Below, piece by piece: positions 11,778 through 22,859 of a stretch of 64,000 bases of DNA (the first letter of the stretch is position 1; each line of letters begins with the position of its first letter). The notes under the pieces were generated by a model. The model saw only the letters and a list, made by a program, of their open reading frames with translations. It searched no databases and was not told where the DNA came from. The stretch comes from Candidatus Pantoea edessiphila. Lineage in GTDB: Bacteria > Pseudomonadota > Gammaproteobacteria > Enterobacterales > Enterobacteriaceae. The position numbers and the translations under genes are program-made. Location of the stretch: positions 62,001-126,000 of the forward strand of contig NZ_PDKR01000001.1 in the NCBI RefSeq assembly GCF_002933345.1, in the 5' to 3' direction.

Positions 11778-13073
11778 ATGTTAGATCCGAGTTTATTGCG
11801 TAAGGAACCACAAATTATAGCAGCGAAACTAATAAAAAGAGGATTTATTTTAGATTTAGAAACAATAACTTCTCTTGAAGATAAACGTAAAACATTACAA
11901 CAAACAATTGAAAATCTAAATATTAATTACAAAATAAAATCTAAACATATTTGCCAAACAAAAAAATGTGGGGGAAATATAAACGAATTATCTAAAGAAA
12001 TTAAGACATTGAAATTAAAGTTAGATTATATTAAAACACAATTAAATAATTTACAAATTCAAATCAGAGATTTTACATTGCAATTGCCTAATTTACCTGC
12101 AGATGAAGTTCCTTATGGTAAAAACAATAGTGAAAATGTTGAAATTAGTTGCTGGGGCAAGTTACGTGATTTTAATTTTAAAATTAGAGATCATGTTGAA
12201 TTAGGTGAAATAAATAAAGGACTTGATTTCGCCTCTGCAGCAAAAATAACTGGTGCAAGATTTGTAGTAATGCAGGGTCAAATTGCCCGATTACATCGTG
12301 CATTGGGACAATTTATGCTTGATCTTCACATAACAAAACATGGATATTTAGAAACCTATGTTCCATATTTAGTTAATCAGAATAGCTTATATGGTACAGG
12401 ACAATTACCAAAATTCAGTCAAGATATATTTCATATTAAACAGCAAAAAAATAAATCAGAAATTAATAGTTACTCTCTTATTCCTACTTCTGAAGTTCCA
12501 TTAGTTAACTTTGCGAGAAACAAAGTTTTTAATGAACAACATTTGCCTTTTAAATTAACTGCATATACTCCTTGTTTTCGTTCTGAAGCTGGATCTTATG
12601 GGCGTGATGTTAGAGGTTTGATTCGTATGCATCAATTTGATAAAGTTGAATTAATTCAAATTGTAAAACCAGAATTATCAATGAATGCTTTAGAAGAATT
12701 GTCAAGTCACGCAGAAACAGTATTGAAGTTATTAAATTTACCATACCGAAAAGTTTTGCTATGTACTGGAGATATGAGTTTTGGTGCAGCTAAAACATAT
12801 GATCTGGAAGTGTGGTTCCCATCACAAAATACCTACCGAGAAATTTCATCTTGTTCTAATATGGGGGATTTTCAGGCTCGTAGAATAAGAGCTTGTTATC
12901 GCAGTGTTGAAAAAAACAAAAAAAATTTATTAACGCATACTTTGAACGGTTCAGCTCTTGCAGTAGGAAGAACATTAGCAGCAGTTATGGAAAATTATCA
13001 GGAAGAAAATGGGAAAATTATAATTCCTAAAGTTTTATATCCCTATATGAATAGCATGCATTCAATATATTAA
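11778..13073 (+). CDS. serS: Seryl-tRNA synthetase
   Basis: A 431-residue class II aminoacyl-tRNA synthetase that charges tRNA-Ser and tRNA-Sec (E. coli 430). The N-terminus [12 protein letters not shown] begins the long antiparallel coiled coil (about residues 30-100) that grips the tRNA-Ser variable arm. Motif 2 is [20 protein letters not shown] (about 273-292) and motif 3 is [18 protein letters not shown] (about 389-406); TSEVPLVN binds serine. The coiled coil is rich in Lys and Asn, as usual in AT-biased genomes. A TAGGATAGTT ribosome site precedes the ATG. Its substrate tRNA-Ser(UGA) is encoded at 33855. Confidence 0.97.
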   Translation: MLDPSLLRKEPQIIAAKLIKRGFILDLETITSLEDKRKTLQQTIENLNINYKIKSKHICQTKKCGGNINELSKEIKTLKLKLDYIKTQLNNLQIQIRDFTLQLPNLPADEVPYGKNNSENVEISCWGKLRDFNFKIRDHVELGEINKGLDFASAAKITGARFVVMQGQIARLHRALGQFMLDLHITKHGYLETYVPYLVNQNSLYGTGQLPKFSQDIFHIKQQKNKSEINSYSLIPTSEVPLVNFARNKVFNEQHLPFKLTAYTPCFRSEAGSYGRDVRGLIRMHQFDKVELIQIVKPELSMNALEELSSHAETVLKLLNLPYRKVLLCTGDMSFGAAKTYDLEVWFPSQNTYREISSCSNMGDFQARRIRACYRSVEKNKKNLLTHTLNGSALAVGRTLAAVMENYQEENGKIIIPKVLYPYMNSMHSIY

Positions 13074-13189
13074 CGATTTTTAAATTAAAGATTATGATTT
13101 TATATTTTGACTATTAAAATTTGCTAAAGTTAAATAAATTTAAATCAAGACACTTTTATACTAATTAATATAAAATATTTAAAACAAAA

Positions 13190-14281
13190 ATGACAAAAAT
13201 ATATAATTTTAGTGCAGGTCCAGCAATGTTACCAATTGAAGTTCTTTATCATGTAAAAAAAGAACTAACAAATTGGAATAATTTAGGTGTTTCTGTAATG
13301 GAAATCAGTCATCGAAGTAAAGATTTTATCGAAATGGCTGAAAGGACTATTAATGATTTTCGAGATCTTTTGCACATACCTTCTAATTATAAAATTTTAT
13401 TTTGTCATGGAGGAGCAAGAGCACAATTTTCTGCAGTGCCTGGTAATTTATTAGGTTCGTCTACAACAGCTGATTATATAAATGGAGGTTATTGGTCTAG
13501 TAAGGCAATAGAAGAAGCTAAAAATTATTGTTTCCCTAGAATTACAAATGTAAAAAGGATATGCGAAGGTAAATATGAAATAATGCCAATGAAAAATTGG
13601 AATACTAGTGATCATTCAGCATATTTACATTATTGTCCTAATGAAACTGTAGATGGTATCTCTATTGATGAACAACCTAATTTTGGTAAAAAAATAGTAG
13701 TAGCTGATTTATCATCGACTATATTGTCACGTCCAATTAATATTAATAATTATGGATTGATTTATGCTAGTGCTCAAAAAAATATAGGTCCAGCTGGTTT
13801 AACCATATTAGTTATAAATGAAACATTATTGGATAATAAAATAAATTCATATATACCATCAATTCTTAATTATCAAATTTTGGCTGAAAATAACTCAATG
13901 TTTAATACGCCATCTACGTTCTCTTGGTATTTAGCAGGTCTGATATTTGATTGGTTAAAGAAAAAAGGTGGTGTTGATGCAATTGATAAAATAAATCAAA
14001 CGAAATCAGATCTTCTTTATGAAACTATTGATCATAGTAGTGGTTTTTATAATAATAATATCTCAAAGAAAAATAGATCACGTATGAATATTACTTTTAA
14101 CTTATTAAGCAATTCATTAGAAAGTTTATTTTTAGAAGAATCTATTAAAGCAGGTTTAATTTCTCTAAAAGGTCATAGTGCAGTAGGAGGTATTCGTGCA
14201 TCAATATATAACGCAATGACTTTAGATGGAGTTAAGGCTTTAATTAACTTTATGAATTATTTTGCAAATAAATATGGGTAA
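13190..14281 (+). CDS. serC: Phosphoserine / phosphohydroxythreonine aminotransferase
   Basis: A 363-residue class V PLP aminotransferase (E. coli 362). It makes 3-phosphoserine for serine synthesis and 4-phosphohydroxythreonine for pyridoxal phosphate synthesis. Visible signatures are [40 protein letters not shown] and the PLP-lysine segment [19 protein letters not shown] (near residue 197), with [16 protein letters not shown] close to the end. It forms the E. coli serC-aroA pair with the gene 66 bases downstream. In a blood-feeding host the B6 role might be the reason for retention; that is inference. Confidence 0.96.
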   Translation: MTKIYNFSAGPAMLPIEVLYHVKKELTNWNNLGVSVMEISHRSKDFIEMAERTINDFRDLLHIPSNYKILFCHGGARAQFSAVPGNLLGSSTTADYINGGYWSSKAIEEAKNYCFPRITNVKRICEGKYEIMPMKNWNTSDHSAYLHYCPNETVDGISIDEQPNFGKKIVVADLSSTILSRPININNYGLIYASAQKNIGPAGLTILVINETLLDNKINSYIPSILNYQILAENNSMFNTPSTFSWYLAGLIFDWLKKKGGVDAIDKINQTKSDLLYETIDHSSGFYNNNISKKNRSRMNITFNLLSNSLESLFLEESIKAGLISLKGHSAVGGIRASIYNAMTLDGVKALINFMNYFANKYG

Positions 14282-14347
14282 TTAAAAATCACTTGTTTTA
14301 TTTGATAATTATATCAAAAATGATATTTATATTTTTTGGATTTTATC

Positions 14348-15640
14348 ATGAAAGATTCTATGATTTTAAAACCAATTTCTCGAATTAATGGTACAGTTGA
14401 TCTCCCTGGTTCTAAAAGTATATCCAATCGTGCCTTATTACTTGCTGCTATGTCAGAAGGAACAACTAAATTAAAAAATTTACTAAATAGTGATGATGTT
14501 AAATATATGCTTTATGCTTTGCATAAATTAGGTATAAGCTATAAATTATACAATAATAATACTACATGTGAAATAATAGGTAATGCTGGTCCTTTAAAAT
14601 CATTAAATACTTTAAAATTATTTTTAGGTAATGCAGGTACAGTCATGAGACCTCTAACTGCTGCTTTATGTTTAGGTTCACAAGACATTATATTAACTGG
14701 TGAGCAACGTATGAAAGAACGTCCTATTGGCCATTTAGTAGATGTATTACGTAAAGGTGGTGCAAAAATCAATTATTTAGAAAAAATTAACTACCCCCCA
14801 ATTAGGATATATGGTGGATTTTTAGGTGGAAAACTGATAATAGATAGTAGTATATCTAGTCAGTTTTTAACTTCTTTATTAATGGTATCCCCATTAGCTG
14901 CACAAGATACGAAAATTAGTGTTAAAAGTAACTTGGTCTCAAAACCTTATATTGATATTACTTTAAAAATGATGAATGATTTTGGTATTAAAATAGAAAA
15001 CCAAGATTACAATAATTTTTATATACAAGGCAAACAGAAATACCGTTCACCAAAAGAATATTTAATTGAAGGAGATGCATCTTCAGCTTCTTATTTTTTA
15101 GCTGCAGGTGCAATTAAGGGTGGTACCGTATGCGTAAAAGGAATTGGTTATAATAGCATTCAAGGTGATATACGTTTTATTGATATATTGGAGGATATGG
15201 GAGCTGATGTCCATCGAAATAAGAACTATATCTCATGTTCAGTAGCTAAACTAAACAAATTACACGCCGTTAATATGGATATGAATGATATTCCTGATGT
15301 TGCAATGACAGTTGCTGTGATGTCTTTGTTTTCTAAAGGTATAACAAAAATAAGAAATATTTACAATTGGCGTTTAAAAGAAACAGATCGTATAGTAGCG
15401 ATGGCAACTGAATTACGAAAATTAGGTGCAAAAGTTAAAGAAGGTTACGATTATATTTTTATTAAACCATCACGTAATATTACTCATGCTAATATTAATA
15501 CATATAATGATCATCGCATGGCGATGTGTTTCTCTCTTGTAGCGCTATCAGATACACCTGTTACTATTAACAACCCAAATTGTACGTCAAAGACTTTTCC
15601 GGAATATTTTAGAGAGTTTGATAAAATTAGCCAATACTAA
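14348..15640 (+). CDS. aroA: 3-phosphoshikimate 1-carboxyvinyltransferase (EPSP synthase)
   Basis: A 430-residue EPSP synthase, the sixth enzyme of the shikimate pathway, joining PEP and shikimate 3-phosphate. It has [16 protein letters not shown] (about residues 20-35), the PEP-binding [11 protein letters not shown] near 95, [12 protein letters not shown] near 125 and the C-terminal [17 protein letters not shown] and [17 protein letters not shown]. The frame is open from 14336, but the ATG at 14348 aligns with the E. coli start region. It is the usual glyphosate-sensitive class I type (Gly and Pro in place in NAGTVMRP). It implies some chorismate production is kept. Confidence 0.96.
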   Translation: MKDSMILKPISRINGTVDLPGSKSISNRALLLAAMSEGTTKLKNLLNSDDVKYMLYALHKLGISYKLYNNNTTCEIIGNAGPLKSLNTLKLFLGNAGTVMRPLTAALCLGSQDIILTGEQRMKERPIGHLVDVLRKGGAKINYLEKINYPPIRIYGGFLGGKLIIDSSISSQFLTSLLMVSPLAAQDTKISVKSNLVSKPYIDITLKMMNDFGIKIENQDYNNFYIQGKQKYRSPKEYLIEGDASSASYFLAAGAIKGGTVCVKGIGYNSIQGDIRFIDILEDMGADVHRNKNYISCSVAKLNKLHAVNMDMNDIPDVAMTVAVMSLFSKGITKIRNIYNWRLKETDRIVAMATELRKLGAKVKEGYDYIFIKPSRNITHANINTYNDHRMAMCFSLVALSDTPVTINNPNCTSKTFPEYFREFDKISQY

Positions 15641-15755
15641 TATAATCTTTTTAGTAATTTACATCTTATCAAAGCAATTTATTTAAAATAAACATAAATA
15701 GTCATTTTAAATTAACTGTTTATTTAATATTAATTGATAAATTAAGGATATAATA

Positions 15756-16439
15756 TTGGCTATTCCAATAATAACTATTGATGGTCCTAGTGGAGCGGGT
15801 AAGAGTACTATATGTAAAGCAATTGGGAAATTGTTAAGTTGGAATATATTAGATTCAGGTGCTATATATCGTTCTGTAGCTCTTTTGAGCTTAAATAAAA
15901 AATTGAATGTTTTAGACCTAAAAAACTTATCCAAGTGCATATTATCAAATTTTAACATAAAATTCTTCTACAAAAACTCTGAAATCAGAGTTTTGTTAAA
16001 CAGCAAAGACATTACTGATAAAATACGTGAAGAACAGATAAGCAAACTATCCTGCAGTATAGCAGAATCATCTACTATTCGTAATATTTTAATAGAAAAA
16101 CAAAGATCTTTTCTTAAAGAACCTGGTTTAATTGCTGACGGACGTGATATGGGTACTGTTATTTTTCCTCATGCACCAGTAAAAATTTTTTTAGATGCTA
16201 GTTTAGAAGAACGTACCCGTAGACGAAAGTTACAGTTGAAAAAAAAAGGTTTTAATGTTAAGTTTGGGCTTTTATTTCAAGAAATGAAAAAAAGAGATGA
16301 ACATGATTATAATCGCAAGATTTCACCGTTGTTCCCTGCTACTGATGCAATAATTATAAATTCAGAACATATTTCTATTAATCAAATAATAGAAAATATA
16401 TTGCAATACGCTCAGGAAAAATTATTATTTAATAATTGA
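15756..16439 (+). CDS. cmk: Cytidylate kinase
   Basis: A 227-residue CMP/dCMP kinase (E. coli 227). The P loop is IDGPSGAGKSTICKAIG (residues 6-22), with GKST where E. coli has GKGT; the NMP-binding segment LLSWNILDSGAIYRSVAL, GLIADGRDMGTVIFPHAPVKIF and the lid DASLEERTRRRKLQL follow. The start is a TTG at 15756, six bases after AAGGAT; it aligns two residues inside the E. coli N-terminus and no better ATG exists. It lies directly before rpsA as in E. coli and recycles CMP for nucleotide and lipid synthesis. Confidence 0.95.
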   Translation: MAIPIITIDGPSGAGKSTICKAIGKLLSWNILDSGAIYRSVALLSLNKKLNVLDLKNLSKCILSNFNIKFFYKNSEIRVLLNSKDITDKIREEQISKLSCSIAESSTIRNILIEKQRSFLKEPGLIADGRDMGTVIFPHAPVKIFLDASLEERTRRRKLQLKKKGFNVKFGLLFQEMKKRDEHDYNRKISPLFPATDAIIINSEHISINQIIENILQYAQEKLLFNN

Positions 16440-16547
16440 TTATTATAATAAGCTTATACCAGGGATTAGGCATAAGTTATGTTAAACAACACCATATGAC
16501 ATGAAGTCAAATGGCAGTTAAAGTTAAGAGTTTTTAAAATAATAAAT
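16440..16547 (+). promoter_or_regulatory. Leader of rpsA without a strong ribosome binding site
   Basis: The 108 bases before the rpsA ATG include some of the more G+C-rich intergenic DNA in the window (for example ACCAGGGATTAGGCATAAG) and no AGGAGG-like motif near the start. E. coli rpsA also lacks a good Shine-Dalgarno sequence and uses a folded leader for translation and S1 autoregulation; a similar arrangement is inferred, and the fold was not computed. Confidence 0.45.
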
Positions 16548-18230
16548 ATGGCTGAATCTTTTTCTCAATTATTTAAAGAATCACTAGAAGAAATAGAAAC
16601 ACGACCTGGTTCTATTGTGCGTGGTATAGTAATATCCATAGATAATGATATAGTTATGGTAGATGCAGGATTAAAATCTGAATCAGCAATTCCTATAGAC
16701 CAATTTAAGAATATTTCAGGAGAAATCAAAATTCAAATAGGTGATGAAGTTGATGTTGCTCTAGATGCAGTAGAAGATGGTTTTGGAGAAACTATCTTAT
16801 CTCGTGAAAAAGCTAAACGTCATGAAGCTTGGATTATGTTGGAACATGCTTATGAAAATGATGAAGTCGTTTCAGGCATTATCAACGGCAAAGTTAAAGG
16901 AGGATTTACTGTTGAGCTAAATGGTATTCGTGCATTTTTACCAGGTTCATTAGTAGATGTTCGTCCGATACGTGATATGTTTCATCTTGAAGGAAAAAAT
17001 ATTGAATTTAAGGTAATAAAATTAGATCAAAAACGTAATAATGTTGTAGTTTCCCGTCGTGCGGTTATTGAATTTGAAAATAGTGCTGAACGTAGTCAAT
17101 TATTAGAAAATTTATCCGAAGGAATGGAAATAAAGGGTATTGTTAAAAACCTCACAGATTATGGAGCATTTGTTGATTTAGGTGGAGTTGATGGCCTATT
17201 ACATATAACTGATATGGCTTGGAAAAGAGTTAAGCATCCTAGTGAAATAGTTAATGTAGGGAATGAAATCAAAGTTAAAGTATTGAAATTTGATCGAGAA
17301 AGAACACGTGTATCTCTTGGTTTAAAACAGCTTGGTGAAGATCCTTGGATAGCAATTGCTAAAAGATATCCTGAAAAGACTAAGCTTACTGGACGTGTAA
17401 CTAATCTAACTGACTATGGGTGCTTTGTAGAAATAGAAGAGGGAGTAGAAGGTTTAGTACATATTTCTGAAATGGATTGGACTAATAAAAACATACATCC
17501 TTCAAAAGTAGTTAGTGTGAATGAATTGGTTGAAATTATAGTATTAGATATAGATGAAGAACGACGTCGTATTTCTTTAGGTTTAAAACAATGTAAAACT
17601 AATCCATGGCAACAATTTTCTGAAAAACACAATAAAGGTGATCGTGTTGAGGGTAGAATTAAATCAATTACGGATTTTGGAATTTTCATTGGATTAGATG
17701 GTGGAATTGACGGTTTAGTTCATTTATCAGATATTTCTTGGAATTTAAATTATGAAGATATAGAAATATCACGTAATTACAAGAAAGGAGATGATATTTC
17801 TGCAGTTGTACTACAAGTGGATACAGAACGTGAACGTATATCTTTAGGTATAAAACAGCTTGAAGAAGATCCATTTAATAAATACATTATTTTAAATAAA
17901 AAAGGTATTATTGTTTCTGGCAAGATAATATCTGTTGATGCTAAAAATGTTATAATTGAATTATCTGAAGGTGTTGAAGGTCATTTAAAAATCTCTGAAA
18001 TTTCTCGAGATCGTCAAGAAATTTCTCAACATTTAACGAAAATTGGAAATATAATCGAAGTTAAAATAATTAGTATAGATCGTAAAAATCGCATTATTGG
18101 TTTATCTATTAAACCCAAAGAACCATTAGAAGAAAAAAAGAATTTTATTAACAATACTATTAATAATAATGAAGAAAATAATTTTTCAAGTGCTATGGTT
18201 GAAGCATTTAAAGCAGCTAAAAATGAATAG
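16548..18230 (+). CDS. rpsA: 30S ribosomal protein S1
   Basis: A 560-residue S1 protein (E. coli 557), which binds mRNA on the 30S subunit. It starts [21 protein letters not shown] and carries six S1 OB-fold repeats. The third to fifth are the clearest, with [43 protein letters not shown] and [22 protein letters not shown]. The sixth repeat is retained, so the protein is full length; the tail is Asn-rich. It lies between cmk and ihfB as in E. coli. Confidence 0.97.
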   Translation: MAESFSQLFKESLEEIETRPGSIVRGIVISIDNDIVMVDAGLKSESAIPIDQFKNISGEIKIQIGDEVDVALDAVEDGFGETILSREKAKRHEAWIMLEHAYENDEVVSGIINGKVKGGFTVELNGIRAFLPGSLVDVRPIRDMFHLEGKNIEFKVIKLDQKRNNVVVSRRAVIEFENSAERSQLLENLSEGMEIKGIVKNLTDYGAFVDLGGVDGLLHITDMAWKRVKHPSEIVNVGNEIKVKVLKFDRERTRVSLGLKQLGEDPWIAIAKRYPEKTKLTGRVTNLTDYGCFVEIEEGVEGLVHISEMDWTNKNIHPSKVVSVNELVEIIVLDIDEERRRISLGLKQCKTNPWQQFSEKHNKGDRVEGRIKSITDFGIFIGLDGGIDGLVHLSDISWNLNYEDIEISRNYKKGDDISAVVLQVDTERERISLGIKQLEEDPFNKYIILNKKGIIVSGKIISVDAKNVIIELSEGVEGHLKISEISRDRQEISQHLTKIGNIIEVKIISIDRKNRIIGLSIKPKEPLEEKKNFINNTINNNEENNFSSAMVEAFKAAKNE

Positions 18231-18313
18231 ATCTTTATTTTAGAAAACAGGAAAATTATTGAGTATTAATAATTATTGGAAATAATATTAATATTATTTG
18301 ATGGGTTAATTAT

Positions 18314-18598
18314 ATGACAAAATCAGAACTTATTGAAAGATTAGCAGAACAAAATACTCATATATCAATTAAGATTATTGAAAATGCAGTCAAGGAAATA
18401 ATTGAATATATGGCAAGTACACTAGCGCAAGGTGAACGTATTGAAATTAGAGGTTTTGGCAGTTTCTCTTTGCATTACCGTGCTCCTCGTATTGGTCGAA
18501 ATCCTAAAACAGGAGATAAAGTAGATTTAGAAGGTAAGTATGTTCCACATTTTAAGCCAGGAAAAGAACTTCGTGATCGTGCAAATATCTATAATTAA
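18314..18598 (+). CDS. ihfB: Integration host factor beta subunit
   Basis: A 94-residue HU/IHF family protein, the length of E. coli IhfB, starting [13 protein letters not shown]. The beta-arm region [21 protein letters not shown] (about residues 45-65) holds the DNA-intercalating Pro and the family signature, and the end [16 protein letters not shown] matches. It bends DNA as a heterodimer with IhfA, which is not in this window. It follows rpsA by 83 bases and ends at a clear hairpin terminator. Together with H-NS it shows that nucleoid-architecture proteins are kept. Confidence 0.96.
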   Translation: MTKSELIERLAEQNTHISIKIIENAVKEIIEYMASTLAQGERIEIRGFGSFSLHYRAPRIGRNPKTGDKVDLEGKYVPHFKPGKELRDRANIYN

Positions 18599-19112
18599 TT
18601 AATTATCTTGCTTCAATTTTTTCTATTTGATGCTGCACTTTACCGCAGCATCCATTTTATGATCTATTAAGAGTATTTCATAAATTAAAAGATATGTAGT
18701 AAATTTTAATTAACATATAGAGAAATATACAAATATTTATAAGTTAATAATAAATATATTCATAAGTGTTAATAAAAAAACGAAAGTCATTGAAATAAAA
18801 TTTAATTTGAATTTATAAATTTAAACATAAAAATAGCACTAGCACTGCAATATTCATATTAAAAACTGTATAATTACAAATATAAATTCTTGAAACTAGA
18901 ACATATGTTATAAATAATAAGAATATATGTTTTAAAAAAATAAAAATAAAATTAATTTTATTGTATTTTATAATCAATTATATTGTTATCTCAATTAGGT
19001 AAATTCATTGTAAAACAGACAATTGATTGACAGAATAGATACTAATATTTTGGTATGAGTTTTTGTGCATATTATAACTTGATATTACCATTTTACTATT
19101 TTATGAGGTTGT
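18599..19112. other. Intergenic region after ihfB
   Basis: Apart from the terminator hairpin at 18629-18652, this 514-base stretch is low-complexity A/T. E. coli has rmf-distant genes such as ycaI, msbA, lpxK and mukFEB between ihfB and gloC; none is recognised here. Confidence 0.5.
18629..18660 (+). terminator. Terminator hairpin after ihfB
   Basis: GATGCTGC (18629-18636) pairs perfectly with GCAGCATC (18645-18652) around ACTTTACC, then CATTTTAT. It begins 31 bases after the ihfB stop and is strikingly G+C-rich for this genome. Confidence 0.8.
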
Positions 19113-19748
19113 ATGAATTATCATATTATTCCTGTTACTCATCTTATGCAAAATTGCTGTATTATATGGTGCAAATCAACACGTGAATCAGCTATAATTG
19201 ATCCAGGTGGAAATGCCGAAAATATAAAACAAAAACTATTAAATATTGATCTTAAGCCAACTAAGATTCTTATAACACATGGACATTGGGATCATGTTAG
19301 TGCGGCTGTAGAATTGAGTAAATTTTATCAGATTCCAATATTAGGACCTCAAAAATTTGATGAATTTTTACTTAAATCATCAATTCAAAATAATGTTTGT
19401 AATTCAGTTAAATTTCTATCTTTTGTACCTAACTATTGGCTTTCACATGGTGAAATTATAAAAATAGGGTTGTTAAATTTTGAAGTTATACATTGCCCTG
19501 GACATACACCAGGACATGTTGTGTTCTTTTATAGAAAAGGACGTTTTTTAATTTCTGGAGATGTAATTTTTAATAATTCTATAGGTCGTACTGACTTTCC
19601 TAGAAGTAGTCACCAAGATTTATTGAATTCTATTGAAATGAAATTATTTCCTTTAGGTGATGATATAACTTTTATACCTGGTCATGGAGACATTTCTACT
19701 TTAGGATTTGAAAAAATAAATAATCCTTATTTTAAATCAAATATATAA
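19113..19748 (+). CDS. gloC: Metallo-beta-lactamase fold hydrolase, hydroxyacylglutathione hydrolase type (GloC/YcbL)
   Basis: A 211-residue metallo-beta-lactamase fold protein (E. coli GloC/YcbL 215). The zinc motif is THGHWDHVS (about residues 54-62), with HCPGHTPGHVVFF, the metal Asp in SGDVIFNNSIGRTDFPRS, and the final His in FIPGHGD. E. coli GloC is a type II glyoxalase, cleaving S-lactoylglutathione. A TATGAGGTTGT ribosome site precedes the ATG. The E. coli neighbours aspC and ompF follow it here in the same order, supporting gloC over gloB. Confidence 0.9.
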   Translation: MNYHIIPVTHLMQNCCIIWCKSTRESAIIDPGGNAENIKQKLLNIDLKPTKILITHGHWDHVSAAVELSKFYQIPILGPQKFDEFLLKSSIQNNVCNSVKFLSFVPNYWLSHGEIIKIGLLNFEVIHCPGHTPGHVVFFYRKGRFLISGDVIFNNSIGRTDFPRSSHQDLLNSIEMKLFPLGDDITFIPGHGDISTLGFEKINNPYFKSNI

Positions 19749-19765
19749 AAACTAAGATATGTTAA

Positions 19766-20965
19766 TTACAAGCAAAGAACTTTCTTAATAGCATCGCATA
19801 AAATAGATACATTATTTGGCGTAATACCTGCAAAGTTTACACGACCAGAATCTAATATATAGATACCAAATTTTTTGTATAGCTCTAAAACTTGTCTTTT
19901 ATTTAATCCAATAAATGAAAACATACCTTGTTGTTTAACAATAAAACTATAATCTTTCTGGATATTTTTTTTGATTAAGGTATCAACAAATAATATCCTC
20001 ATAAGTTTAATTCTCATTTTCATTTCTGATAATTCTTGTTCCCATAAATCATATAGAGAGCGATCTTTAGAAATAGTTGTTATAATTTTAGCACCATGTG
20101 CAGGTGGACTAGAATAATTAGAACGAATAATAGATTTTATTTGACTAAAAGTATTTTCAGCTATTTTAGAACTTTCTAAAATCAAAGTGAGTGCGCCAGT
20201 TCTTTCATTATATAAACTGAAATTTTTTGAATAAGAACTAGCTATGATTATTTCTTGATGTAATTCTAAAAATATATGCAACCCTTTAGCATCTTCATTG
20301 ATATTATTAGCAAAACCCTGATAAGCAAAATCAAATAATGGCAACCAGCCATTATTTTGAGACATATTTGCTAAATATTTCCATTGTTCAATATTAAGAT
20401 CAACTCCTGTTGGGTTATGACAACATCCATGAAATAATACTACATCTCCTGATTTAACCTTTTTTAAAGAATCAATCATACTATCAAAAGATAATTTATG
20501 ATTTTTTTTGTCATAATATTGATAATAATGTATTTCAAAACCTAAAGAATTAAATATGTTTTGATGATTAGGCCAACTTGGATTGCTAATCCAAATACGA
20601 TTTGTAGAATTTTTAGCTAATAATATAATATCTGCAGCTACTCTTAATGCTCCTGTTCCACCTATAGTTTGGATAGTGCGTGCCCGATCTTCTTTAATTA
20701 TTAAACTATTTTTTCCTAAGAGGAGATTTTGTGTAAAAGTATTAAAATCAAATAAACCTTCAATACTAAGATAATTTTTAGTATTCTCTGTTTCTGTTAA
20801 GATATGCTCAGCTTTTTTTACACTCTTGAGAATAGGAGTATTACCGAAATTATCTTTATATACACCTATTCCAAGATTAATTTTGTTAGAACGGTTATCA
20901 GCATAAAATAAATCAGCTAGTCCTAAAATAGGATCATTTGGGGCATATAAAATCGATTCAAACAT
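19766..20965 (-). CDS. aspC: Aspartate aminotransferase
   Basis: A 399-residue class I PLP aminotransferase (E. coli AspC 396) interconverting aspartate/2-oxoglutarate and oxaloacetate/glutamate. It starts [20 protein letters not shown], close to E. coli. It has NLGIGVYKD, the active-site [19 protein letters not shown] with the PLP-binding Asp and Tyr, and the Schiff-base Lys in [16 protein letters not shown] (about residue 250). The C-terminal SGRVNFAGI carries the substrate-carboxylate Arg. TTGGAATTAATTT precedes the ATG. It lies downstream of ompF on the same strand as in E. coli. Confidence 0.94.
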   Translation of the reverse strand: MFESILYAPNDPILGLADLFYADNRSNKINLGIGVYKDNFGNTPILKSVKKAEHILTETENTKNYLSIEGLFDFNTFTQNLLLGKNSLIIKEDRARTIQTIGGTGALRVAADIILLAKNSTNRIWISNPSWPNHQNIFNSLGFEIHYYQYYDKKNHKLSFDSMIDSLKKVKSGDVVLFHGCCHNPTGVDLNIEQWKYLANMSQNNGWLPLFDFAYQGFANNINEDAKGLHIFLELHQEIIIASSYSKNFSLYNERTGALTLILESSKIAENTFSQIKSIIRSNYSSPPAHGAKIITTISKDRSLYDLWEQELSEMKMRIKLMRILFVDTLIKKNIQKDYSFIVKQQGMFSFIGLNKRQVLELYKKFGIYILDSGRVNFAGITPNNVSILCDAIKKVLCL

Positions 20966-21057
20966 AAATTAATTCCAATGTAGTAAATAATTATATTGAT
21001 TGACAATTAATATTAAAGAAAAATTTAAATTATTCTATAATATAAATTAAAAATAGT

Positions 21058-21108
21058 TTTTTACAAATAAAAAACGGAACTAAAAGCTCCGTTTTTTATT
21101 TGTAAAAA
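21058..21108 (-). terminator. Very stable terminator after the porin gene
   Basis: A perfect 21-bp stem: 21058-21078 (ending AAAAAACGGA) is the exact complement of 21088-21108, with a 9-base loop. On the minus strand it carries its own T run in the 3' arm. It lies 10 bases past the porin stop and separates it from aspC. Confidence 0.9.
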
Positions 21109-21118
21109 CTTATTCTGA

Positions 21119-22585
21119 TTAAAATTTATAAACCAATCCCATTGCCAATAAATTATCTGGACTGTTAAAGTCAAATAAACGATCTCGTTGTTTTTGATTA
21201 ATACGATAATCAATATATGTTGTAACATTTTTACCAATATCATAGGTTGCACTTATATCTATATATCTATATAAATATTTGCTGTTATTACCCATTACAT
21301 CATCAACTGTTGATTGCATATAGGCTATAGAAGGAGTAAAACCGCAATCAAATTTATATTGAGCAACTATTTCAAAATTACGTATTCTCCCTTCAAAACC
21401 AAAAAAATAGTTGTTACCAGGCTCTTTTTTGTATGGTCTAGTATAATTTGAACCATACATTGCAGCCAAGTAAATATTATCTTTGTCATATTTAATAGCA
21501 GCAGACCACTGAGATGCTTCATCCTTAGGACGGGAAGTTACTTTATGTTTGTTGCATTTTTTAGGAATGTTGTTTACTTTAGACTTATTATCCTTATTAT
21601 CCTTATTATCCTTATTATCCTTATTATCCTTATTATCCTTATTATCCTTATTATCCTTATTATTCTTAGTATCCTTATTATCCTTATTATTCTTAGTATC
21701 CTTATTATCCTTAGTATCCTTATTATCCTTCTTATCCTTCTTCTTAAGGGGATGTATTTTAAATTCACCACTTCTTTTATCAGAAAAATTTTCTATCTCT
21801 TCTATTGATGGACTTTTTTCAGGAAGAGTTATTTGACTTTCTTCATTGTTAGTAATAAGACTGCTCTTTCCATATGCAGCTGTTATTCCTAAACCTGATG
21901 GAAAAACATAAGAAGCTGAAACTCCTAATGTGTTTCCATTAAAATTAAAAGTGTTATGATAGTGAACTCTTTGTCTTTGATGTTGGAAAGCAAAATTTAA
22001 GTTTTTCACTAATCCAAAAAAATCTTTATTTCGATAAGTAAGAAGTCCATTATTTCTTCCAACTAAAAAATTATCAGAATATTCTGAACTGCCACCAAAC
22101 TCTGCTATTACATTGGTCCAACTACTTACATCATGAAGAATACCGTAATTGCGTCCATAATCTACTGATGAACTTAATAAAGGAAACTTAAATCCTACGA
22201 AACCTAAAGTTGCTTTACTATTGATTTTCATGTTGTTTTCAGAGATATCTAATGGAATATCATACTGTAGCTGTCCATATCCTACTAATTTGTCACTTAA
22301 TATAGTTTCACCTTTAAAACCAAAATTAGCATGACTTTTATCTATTCCGAGATCACTATCTTTAATTGGAGTATTTAAAATTTGACGTGGAAGATATGGA
22401 TCAACATTAGGATCACTATAAACTAGAGGTAGTTTTGGGGAATTAGGAATAAAGTAATGTGATCCATTAATTTCGCCATATAAATCTAATTTAGTTTTGT
22501 TTTTATTATAAAATTCTACTGCATTTGCTGTGCTATTAACTAAAATAGCTAACATCATTATTATAATAATTTTTTGCCTAACCAT
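21119..22585 (-). CDS. ompF: OmpF/OmpC-type trimeric porin with a long charged repeat insert
   Basis: A 488-residue general porin for passive diffusion across the outer membrane; E. coli OmpF is 362. A signal peptide (about residues 1-22, ending Ala-Asn-Ala) precedes VEFYNKNKTKLDLYGEI, the classic first strand. Typical strand segments include FGFKGETILSDKLVGYGQLQ, VDYGRNYGILHDVSSWT, FFGLVKNLNFAFQHQ, and the C-terminal LLAMGLVYKF with the assembly-signal Phe. Between about residues 245 and 355 lies a roughly 100-residue polar insert, mostly a KD/NKD repeat (282-335), probably in a surface loop. The order ompF-aspC, with asnS upstream, matches E. coli. The paralogue identity (OmpF or OmpC) rests on synteny. 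Confidence 0.9.
   Translation of the reverse strand: MVRQKIIIIMMLAILVNSTANAVEFYNKNKTKLDLYGEINGSHYFIPNSPKLPLVYSDPNVDPYLPRQILNTPIKDSDLGIDKSHANFGFKGETILSDKLVGYGQLQYDIPLDISENNMKINSKATLGFVGFKFPLLSSSVDYGRNYGILHDVSSWTNVIAEFGGSSEYSDNFLVGRNNGLLTYRNKDFFGLVKNLNFAFQHQRQRVHYHNTFNFNGNTLGVSASYVFPSGLGITAAYGKSSLITNNEESQITLPEKSPSIEEIENFSDKRSGEFKIHPLKKKDKKDNKDTKDNKDTKNNKDNKDTKNNKDNKDNKDNKDNKDNKDNKDNKDNKSKVNNIPKKCNKHKVTSRPKDEASQWSAAIKYDKDNIYLAAMYGSNYTRPYKKEPGNNYFFGFEGRIRNFEIVAQYKFDCGFTPSIAYMQSTVDDVMGNNSKYLYRYIDISATYDIGKNVTTYIDYRINQKQRDRLFDFNSPDNLLAMGLVYKF
21581..21742 (-). repeat. 9-bp tandem repeat inside the porin gene
   Basis: Eighteen 9-base units, consensus AATAAGGAT on the coding strand, encode KKD, KKD, NKD, TKD, NKD, TKN, NKD, NKD, TKN, eight NKD and a final NKS. 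The eight NKD units at the 3' side (21590-21661) look nearly identical at DNA level. Loss or gain of a unit keeps the frame, so the array can vary in length without destroying the porin. Confidence 0.95.
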
Positions 22586-22859
22586 TATTATTCATTAGCC
22601 TCATTAAGGTTATTCAGCATAATTATCATATTATTTTAATTAATATTAATAATTTCATTAAAAATTAACTAGTAAATAATTAATATCCTATAATAATTTT
22701 ATTACTTTCTGTTAATTGTCTTTGTCTACCACCTCCTAATTAGAAAATAATTTTTTAATTGACTTAATATAAGAATATAAAAAAATTGATATTTATAAAT
22801 AAAACTATTTAATTTTTTTATATTTTATATAAAAGGTATATTTATTAAATTTCTATTTA

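Noticed and set aside
21545-21836. Long open frames opposite the porin repeat, rich in Ile, Leu and Arg
   Set aside because: They are antisense readings of the 9-bp repeat, which has no stop in several frames; the porin frame carries the signal peptide and barrel.
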